A stretch of 64,000 nucleotides of DNA from positions 524,424-588,423 of the forward strand of contig VWZP01007855.1 of the NCBI GenBank assembly GCA_013396995.1, read 5' to 3'. The DNA comes from Dicaeum eximium. Taxonomy: Eukaryota > Chordata > Aves > Passeriformes > Dicaeidae. Position numbers and translations under genes: made by a program. Below are positions 56,574-64,000 of this stretch, piece by piece. The notes below the pieces were generated by a model that saw nothing but the letters and a program-made list of their open reading frames with translations, was not told the origin of the DNA and did not search any database. The first letter of the stretch is position 1. Every line of letters starts with the position of its first letter.

Positions 56574-57530
56574 TCTGTCTGTCTGTCTGTGTGTCTGTCT
56601 GTCTGTCCATCTGTCTGTCTGTCTGTCTCTCCATCTGTCTGTCTGTCTGTCTCTCCATCTGTCTGTCTGTCTGTCTCTCCATCTGTCTGTCTGTCTGTCT
56701 CTCCATCTGTCTGTCTGTCTGTCTCTCCATCTGTCTGTCTGTCTGTCTCTCCATCTGTCTGTCTGTCTGTCTCTCCATCTGTCTGTCTGTCTGTCTCTCC
56801 ATCTGTCTGTCTGTCTGTCTCTCCATCTGTCTGTCTGTCTGTCTCTCCATCTGTCTGTCTGTCTGTCTCTCCATCTGTCTGTCTGTCTGTCTCTCCATCT
56901 GTCTGTCTGTCTGTCTCTCCATCTGTCTGTCTGTCTGTCTCTCCATCTGTCTGTCTGTCTGTCTCTCCATCTGTCTGTCTGTCTGTCTCTCCATCTGTCT
57001 GTCTGTCTGTCTCTCCATCTGTCTGTCTGTCTGTCTCTCCATCTGTCTGTCTGTCTGTCTCTCCATCTGTCTGTCTGTCTGTCTCTCCATCTGTCTGTCT
57101 GTCTGTCTCTCCATCTGTCTGTCTGTCTGTCTCTCCATCTGTCTGTCTGTCTGTCTCTCCATCTGTCTGTCTGTCTGTCTCTCCATCTGTCTGTCTGTCT
57201 GTCTCTCCATCTGTCTGTCTGTCTGTCTCTCCATCTGTCTGTCTGTCTGTCTCTCCATCTGTCTGTCTGTCTGTCTCTCCATCTGTCTGTCTGTCTGTCT
57301 CTCCATCTGTCTGTCTGTCTGTCTCTCCATCTGTCTGTCTGTCTGTCTCTCCATCTGTCTGTCTGTCTGTCTCTCCATCTGTCTGTCTGTCTGTCTCTCC
57401 ATCTGTCTGTCTGTCTGTCTCTCCATCTGTCTGTCTGTCTGTCTCTCCATCTGTCTGTCTGTCTGTCTCTCCATCTGTCTGTCTGTCTGTCTGTCTCTCT
57501 GTGTGTCTGTCTGTCTGTCTGTCCCTCCAA
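56574..57530. repeat. 24-bp minisatellite, 36 perfect units
   Basis: The unit is four CTGT steps plus CTCTCCAT. CTCCAT recurs exactly every 24 bp from 56629 to 57469 (36 occurrences), with GTCCAT/GTGT variants at the left edge and CTCTGTGTG at the right edge. Because 24 is a multiple of three, several frames stay open across it on both strands, giving octapeptide repeats that are not genes. Confidence 0.98.
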
Positions 57531-57609
57531 GATCCTTCGCAGGCAGCATCTCCCGTCCTTCACTCACAGCATTCCTGAAAGCAAACAGATCAAAGGCCAA
57601 GTTCACCTA

Positions 57610-57687
57610 ATCACAGAATCACAGAATATCCTGAGCTGGAAGGGACTCACAAGGATCATCCAGTCCAACTCCTGGCTCTGCACAGAA
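57610..57687 (-). mobile_element. CR1 LINE tail fragment
   Basis: AATCACAGAATATCCTGAGC ... CCAGTCCAACTCCTGGCTC. It lies about 80 bp beyond the 24-bp minisatellite. Confidence 0.8.
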
Positions 57688-58964
57688 GAGAGATCACTTC
57701 AAAATTCCCTCAGGCATTTCCCAGGCACAGCAATCCTCACGCAAAGGGCATCGCAGTGGGACTTCCAGGCTTCTGGAAAACAATTTCTGTGGCAGGAGAG
57801 CTCCCAAAGTCTGCAAGCACCCAAATCCAAGCGAGCATCTTGCTGCTCCTTCTCTCCAGGACGCTCCTCCTGGGAGCTGGGATGTTTTAGAGCTCACAGA
57901 GGCGATTCCCAAAGCTGCCTGCAAACTAGAAAACCTTATGTCAGGAAGAAGTCACAAAGCATCCTAACCAGAAACATATTTGGGGAGTGAGTCAGTGGAG
58001 GGGGAAGCAAAAAAGAAAGTTGCACCCTTTTAACTTGATGAAAAAAGCATATGGCAACAGCCAGTATTGTGAACAACATTCCCTGCTCCAGCAGCCGAGC
58101 CAGGGAAAAAAATCATGACTCAATCATTGCATTTCATCCAAATCTAAGGAAAAATCTCGTTCAGGATGGGGTATTTGCAGGGAGAGCCATCCAGAGCTGA
58201 GTTAGCTGGTTAATTAACGAAGTTGTTTGGAGAGGGGGAAATTTTGCAGCAGGTTTTAGGCTTTAAAAGGCCTGATTTAAACACAGCTTTGTCTGTGGAG
58301 TGACAAGTGAGTGCTGCAGATGTAACTGATGCACAAAATAAATCCATCCCCGCTCAGATTCCACACACAGCTTCTCTTGAGAGCACAGATAAACCCAGGA
58401 GCAGCCTGATCCTCACCCAGGAGCAGCTTGCAGCCAGAGCTCCTGCTTCCCCCAGCAGGCTGGGAACATGTCCCCATAAATCCTGAACACAAGGAGGCCA
58501 GGAATGCCACCAGGATTGTGAAGGAGAGCTAGAAACTGGCAAAATGTTTGCTGCAAAATCCATATGACTCTGCTTTTCTTTGGGGATGCATTGCAGGGCT
58601 CGGGGCTGACAGGGGCTGCAGATTCCCAGGCATTCCCAGGCACTGCCTGAGGCCACTTGGGATTGAAATTCACTGCAGGAAGAAGCAGTGAAACCTCAAT
58701 TTTTTTTTTCCTTTTTCCCCAAGGCTCTGTGGCTGCAGATGTCGAAGCTGTAACTCTCAGGGAGCCCTGGGAGTTGGGAAAGGAAGTGAATAATCCCTAG
58801 AAAGCAGCCTGGAGATGCTGGGTGGGAGCTGTCACATCAGCCAGCCCCTCCTGACTTCAGCCATCCCTCAGTGCCTGGCTTTGGTGGCTCTGGGACAGGA
58901 ATCAGCTGCTCCTTGGAGGCTGCAAATGGGCCAGGGATGGTGCAGCAGGGCTGGGACACACTCA

Positions 58965-59250
58965 GAATCATGGAATTGTTTAGGTTGGAAAACCCCTGTA
59001 AGGTCAAGTCCAGCCATTCCCCCAGCACTGCCAAGGCCACCACTGTCCCATGTCCCCAAGTGCCACATCCACAGGGCTTTTAAATCCCTCCAGGGATGGT
59101 GGCCCCAGCACTGCTCTGGGCAGTTGTGTCAGGGCTGGACAACCCTTTCCATGGAGAAATTTTCCCCAATATCCAAACTAAACCTCCCCTGGTGCAACTT
59201 GAGGCTGTTTCCTCTTGTCCTGTCCCTGTTCCCTGGGAGCAGAGCCCAGC
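58965..59250 (-). mobile_element. CR1 LINE 3' fragment, older subfamily
   Basis: AATCATGGAATTGTTTAGGT ... AAGTGCCACATCCACAGGGC ... CCTCTTGTCCTGTCCCTGTT. Confidence 0.85.
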
Positions 59251-59499
59251 AGTTCCCTGGACACAGATCATGCTCTGGGCTCTGGGAGATCCATCTAAGC
59301 ACCCAGGACATGACATAAGCTGCCTCACAGAGCTGTGCCTGGGCCAGGTGTGGTCACTGGAGGAGTTAAATCCCACCAGGACAAGCCTTGAGATGGCCAC
59401 GATTTGGGTGAGTTCCTTGGCTCAGGTGTGCTCACGGTGAGTGGAATAACAGAAGAATAATTGGTGGGACAAAGGCTGATGGTTCTGAACAAAAAGAGA

Positions 59500-59732
59500 G
59501 TAGTTTAGATTAGATATTGAGAAGAGATTCTTCCCTGTGAGGGTGGGAGGCCCTGGCACAGGGTGCCCACAGAAGCTGTGGCTGCCCCTGGATCCCTGGA
59601 AGTGTCCAAGGCCAGGCTGGACCGGGCTTGGAGCAGCCTGGGACAGTGGAAGGTGTCCCTGCCATGGCAGGGGGTGGAACAAGATGTTTTTAAGGTCCTT
59701 TCCAAGCCAAACCATCCAGGGATTCCATGAGT
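59500..59732 (+). mobile_element. CR1 LINE 3' fragment
   Basis: TAGTTTAGATTAGATATTGA ... CCAAACCATCCAGGGATTCC. Confidence 0.92.
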
Positions 59733-60425
59733 CAGAGGGTGCTGTGGGCAGAGCTGAGCCCTGAGCTCCCACCCTGCTCCGGGCCCTCCGCGCCCGCGGC
59801 TCCGGCTGGGAACGTCAGGCTCCGACATGTGCTGCACACGTGCTGCTGATCCACATCGGGCTGTGCTGCCAAACTTCTCCTTGATGTAATCAGCTCCTCT
59901 GCTGCCGGGGCTGTCTGCCCTCCTCCCCTCCCCGGGCAGATGTGGTGTCTCCACGCGAAGGTGGATCCGTGACGGCGCTGCAGGAACATTTCTGCCCTCT
60001 TCCCTTTCCTGCAGCCACCACAAAGCAGCCTCACCTCCCTCCCTAGCTCCTGCTGGTTTTTAATACCTCAGTTTTATACAAAAATAAATCCCCCCACACG
60101 CAGTTGCATGCGAGGAGGGGCAGCCTGGAAGGCGTAAAGGAGAATTCCCAAGGAGTTTGCCAAGAGACGGGACCAGCCCCTCTGAACAGGCTTTGGAAGC
60201 ACAAAATGCTCAGCTGCTGTCTCAGTGTCAGCCCTCCCTGCAGAGCACTCAGGGCTACACACCAGTCCCACATCCCAGATCCTTAAGGATTGCTTTTCCA
60301 ACAGGATCTCACCTTGTCCAAAGCACGGAGCCCAGCAGCTGTGAAACTATTTGGGAAAATACTGGTGGAATGTAGTGGTGGGATTGCTGGAACAAACAGC
60401 TGTAAGGAAGCAACTGGAAGATGGA

Positions 60426-60697
60426 ATGATAGAATTGCAGAATGGTTTGGGTTGGAAGGGACTTTAAAACCATCCAGTCCCACCCCTGCCATGGCAGGGA
60501 CACCTTCCACTGTCCCAGGCTGCTCCAAGCCCTGTCCAGCCTGGCCTTGGACACTTCCAGGGATCCAGGGGCAGCCACAGCTTCTCTGGCACCTTGTGCC
60601 AGGGCCTGCCCACCCTCCCAGCCAGGAATTCCTTCCCAATATCCAACCTAAATCTCTCCTCTTTTAGTTTAAAACCCTTCCCTTTGTCCTAGAAAGT
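60426..60697 (-). mobile_element. CR1 LINE 3' fragment
   Basis: GATAGAATTGCAGAATGGTT ... CAATATCCAACCTAAATCTC ... CCCTTTGTCCTAGAAAG. It has opposite-strand neighbours on both sides. Confidence 0.92.
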
Positions 60698-61166
60698 GGA
60701 GTTTGTTTTGGAAGTGGTCTGTCCCTCTTTGCAAATTACTCTAATTTAAATTTCCATACTGAAAGTGCTTCTAGCAAAGCTGAAAGTACATCAAGTTATT
60801 TTTAAACTTCAGTACTGGTCGCTTAAAAGTAATTACAAATGTGAAAATTTCTGACAAATCCTGCAGTCATAAACATCCTGGAAAGTCATCAGAGCAGGAC
60901 ATTGGCATTATAAGACTTGAAGTATGGATATTCCTCATTTGGACTTTCAGCTCAGCACAGCAGGAGTGGGACGGAAAGGTGGGAAGATAAAACATCTGTG
61001 CATGTTTTGGCTCTTCCCATCTTTCAGAGGTTTTTTGCCATTTTGCATTTCCAACAGGAAAGCCCTGTCCCAGGGTTGGGGGGGCTGTTCCTGCCCAGCT
61101 GGACTCACAGGGACAGAGGGCAGGGACTGGGGCAGCCCCGCTCCAAACCACGGCGGGGTTTCACAA

Positions 61167-61412
61167 GAGGAGGTTTAGTTCAGATATTGGGGAGAAGTTC
61201 TCAGCTGTGAGGGTGGGCAGGCCCTGGCACAGGGTGCCCAGAGAAGCTGTGGCTGCCCCTGGATCCCTGGAAGTGCCCAAGGCCAGGCTGGACAGGGCTT
61301 GGAGCAGCCTGGGACAGTGGGAGGTGTCCCTGCCATGGCAGGGGTGGAATGAGATGGGATTTAAGGTTTAAAGATTTTATCTTTCCAATCCAAACCATTC
61401 TGGGATTCTCTG
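61167..61412 (+). mobile_element. CR1 LINE 3' fragment
   Basis: GAGGAGGTTTAGTTCAGATA ... CCAAACCATTCTGGGATTCT. Confidence 0.92.
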
Positions 61413-61779
61413 GTGGCAGCACAACCTCATTTTTAGTTTTGGAAAGGTGTGAGAGACACCAGCAGGTGGAAGAGACCCCAAATCCAAGGTCAGCAGAGCT
61501 GCTCTCCTTTCCCTCTTCCCATGGCTGTGGTTTCAAACCAGTCTGAGCTTTGCAGGCAGAGGAAAGGAACAGAAAACCAGACGGGAGCAGTGAAATGGTG
61601 AGACAGAGCTGCCCTTGGAGAGCACAGTCTGGGACCTGTCTGAGATGAGATCCTGACTTTCTGGAGACACTGGAAGAGCCATAAAATGAGCAAGAACAAC
61701 AAATTGGATGTGGGGTCCTTGGAACTCGAGTGTGCTAGGGAAATTTGAACTCCCCCTCTCCCATCTCAGCCCCTCTGGG

Positions 61780-61836
61780 GGCTGGAATCAGATCATCTTT
61801 AAGGTCCCTTCCCAAACCATTCTGGGATTCTCTGTC
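61780..61836 (+). mobile_element. CR1 LINE tail fragment
   Basis: GGAATCAGATCATCTTTAAG ... AAACCATTCTGGGATTCTC. Confidence 0.8.
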
Positions 61837-62799
61837 CATGCCCACAATCAGTGAGGCCCCAGGGACTGTAGCTGCAAGAACTGGTATTTTATTTAGGAAA
61901 CAAAGAGAGGAGTTAATCCGTGGCAGATGCTTGCAGAATCATCAAATGAAACCCCTCTCTTTTTGGATAAATCATTGAGGATTTCAAAACCACGAGAGAT
62001 GGCTCCTGGGACAGCTCATTTTTACAGGAGATTCTCACTCCCAAAGGGGAAGGAGTGGCCAAGGTTTGCTGGAGCTGCAGAGGGAGAGAGGGGAAAAGGC
62101 TGATGCTGGAATTTGCTTCCCAGTGGCACCAGAGAGAGTTGACCTCCAGGGTGACCTGAAACTTCATAGCCAGGTATTTCTGTCCATGGTTTGGGACTTC
62201 TCTTGGAAGAGGAGAAGTGTTGACACACTCTGAGCTGTGCTGCCAGTTTTGGAGCTTCTGCAAAGGCACTCAGGGAAACACAGAACATTGGATTTCTATA
62301 GCAGAGTGGCGGTCAAATGGGTCCCCAGGGATGCAGGAGAAACACGAGGAGCAGGGAATGAGCCTTGGGAGAGCCCAGCCCAGCCCCACTGCTGGCTGAA
62401 GTGCCAAAATTCATTGACAAAGACACAAAGTGCTTTGTCAGGGCCGGGGCTGAGCTGACAGCAGCAGCCAGAGCGACACAAACAGAGAGAGAACATTGCA
62501 AAGCCATCCTGGGAGCTGAACACATCCAGAGGGATCTGCTGATGCTGAGCTTTCAGCACAAGTCCTGGGGATCATAGCAGTGGAATGTGCCTCGTGGGGT
62601 TCCAACAGGCTCCAAGATTTCCCCTAAAAGTCTTGAGGATGCTCAGACAAGCACGAAACAAACGCTGATTCCAGCAGGCAGGAATCCAGCAGGAATAAAA
62701 TCCCAGCACTTCAGAACAGGTTAGAGTGTGGTGGGGAAGAGACAAAAGCACAAAAAACCACCTGTGGAAGAGGGAGGGAAAAGCCAAACCAAGAGAAAT

Positions 62800-64000
62800 A
62801 GTGGGGATTTTTTGGGAGGAAAATTATTATTAAATACAGATCAAACTGGGCCTTGGTGTGTAAAAGCTTTCTGATGGTGACTGAAGATATTTGGCAGAGC
62901 CTGGGGAGGTCACCCTGTACAGGTCAATCACCTGCAGCCCAAATTCTGCAGAAAAAAGATGTATGGAAGCAGAAATCTCATATCCAAGCTAATAACAGAA
63001 AAACGGGGAACAAGGAATTCCAAATAAACTCGCCTGGCAGAGGGCACACAAATGTACATTAACTAACTCAGTGCAAACAGTTGACACAGTGATTCATGAA
63101 CTCAGCTTGGAAAAAAAGATCAATTCCCAATGATTCAGGTATGGCAGAGTCAGCTCAAGAGCCAAGCACATGGGAAAGAAGCATCAGAAAACCAGGAAAA
63201 ACAGGTGGCAACCAGGCAATATATAAGTATGGGAATGTGAAATATGTTTCAGCTCAGCCTGATAATGCTAATTAGGAAAGGAGATTAAATAATTGAAGTT
63301 GGCTAGCCAGACTGTCCATGGTGAAATAAAGCAAAGGGTGTCTGACTCCAGAAACTCTGGCACTGAAGCAGGGAGGGAGTGAAAGCAAATGGAGAAAAAG
63401 CTGCAGCAGAACCAGGACAGAACAATTAGGAGCAAAGGGACAGAATTGAGAAAAATAATAAAATTCATGCTCGTTATCTGCAAAAATGACCTTGTAGCAA
63501 AACCATTGTAAGCAACAAAGTTGGACAAAGAGCTCAAGGCCAAGTTTGGAAAACAGGTCGGTATCAGGCAGAAGACTGACAGCAGTGAGGAACATTCCCC
63601 TTATCTTGGTTTCTCAAGAAAAACCACCAGTCAACACAGCTTGGAAAGCTCAACTTCGTCCTTGCAGAAGAAAACAAGTCAGTAATTGGAAGCCAGGACA
63701 TTCCAGCCCCATATTATGACACAGAGCATCTGACCAGAAAGATTGAAGCAGCAGACGTGACCCTACTTGAATTCTGTGCTGCACCACACAACAGAAATGG
63801 GCCAACCCTTCCACCACCTTCAGCATTTGCTTTGCAAAGATGATTTCACCTTTGCAGCAGGATGAGGGGTCTTTTGTGAGGATTAAAAAGGTGAGAGCCT
63901 GTTTAACATCTCTGCATGCAATTTAGAACGAATCTCCATTGATTCTTTCGAGGTGTGTTTCATATTCGGAATTTAGTAGGTGGTCCAGGAAGTTGCTAAT
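62800..64000. other. Unassigned A-rich segment at the right edge
   Basis: About 1.2 kb with a marked A excess on the plus strand, many GAAA/AGCA words, a TATATAAGTA motif (about 63221) and an AATAAAGC motif (about 63325). No CR1 and no convincing protein frame. It could be a decayed retroelement interior running off the window, or simply unique intergenic DNA. I do not recognise it. Confidence 0.35.

Larger units (their letters stand above)
54847..62800. other. Intergenic DNA upstream of FERMT2, distal part
   Basis: No protein-coding exon is recognised. The 24-bp minisatellite (56574-57530) and six CR1 copies occupy part of it. Stretches without recognised features are 54847-56570, 57690-58960 (except motif clusters near 57985-58140), 59735-60420, 60700-61160, 61415-61775 and 61840-62800. 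Confidence 0.8.

Noticed and set aside
56629..57492. CRISPR-like regular repeat
   Set aside because: No spacers: units are directly contiguous and identical. Eukaryotic minisatellite.
56116..57990. Open frame of 624 codons on plus, and frames over 325 codons on both strands
   Set aside because: They exist only because the 24-bp minisatellite unit is a multiple of three. The flanks do not look coding and contain CR1-derived sequence.
45890..64000. Exons of a neighbouring gene upstream of FERMT2 (for example DDHD1, its neighbour in mammals)
   Set aside because: I searched the frames for recognisable protein segments with splice borders and found none. The neighbour probably lies further right.

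Overview
This is a vertebrate, almost certainly avian, genomic window. The evidence is a split gene with GT-AG introns whose exons encode kindlin-2 (FERMT2) at near-mammalian identity, about forty copies of the 3' end of CR1-type LINEs (the dominant bird retroposon, recognised by the tail reading 'ccttccaacccaaaccattctgggattctgtg'), and compact introns. A passerine is my best guess from the CR1 variants and an ERVK-like solo LTR, but that is inference. There is no bacterial, phage or CRISPR content.

Layout. From 106 to 45192 the minus strand carries FERMT2. The start codon is at 45190-45192, and twelve constitutive coding exons run leftward to 106, covering 575 codons plus two bases of an expected protein of about 680 residues. 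The last exons (the rest of the F3 domain) lie beyond the left edge. All exon junctions keep frame. A further 33-nt exon with strong splice sites sits at 12075-12107, between coding exons 3 and 4. It would insert 11 residues into the disordered F1 loop, and I consider it the most interesting object in the window. Intron 1 (27206-45035, 17.8 kb) and intron 2 (15825-26971, 11.1 kb) are the largest and hold many CR1 copies, AT-rich simple repeats, a purine hexamer array and a second CpG-rich island (about 43480-44420).

From 45193 to about 45900 lies the FERMT2 CpG-island promoter. It has a purine tract with G-quadruplex potential, a perfect CArG box (45500-45509) and a degenerate CCCGG/CTCGG tandem. 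From about 46 kb to 64 kb I find no protein-coding gene. It is intergenic DNA with CR1 copies in both orientations, a solo LTR inserted in one of them (54265-54791, 6-bp target duplication), a GAGAAG array containing one undetermined base (51539), and a 36-copy perfect 24-bp minisatellite (56629-57492). The right edge (about 62800-64000) is an A-rich stretch I cannot explain.

Functionally the window is a single gene plus its regulatory and repeat environment. Kindlin-2 binds integrin beta tails and phosphoinositides at focal adhesions, and the CArG box would fit control by actin/MRTF-SRF signalling. Most long open reading frames in the window are repeat-derived or chance and were not annotated.
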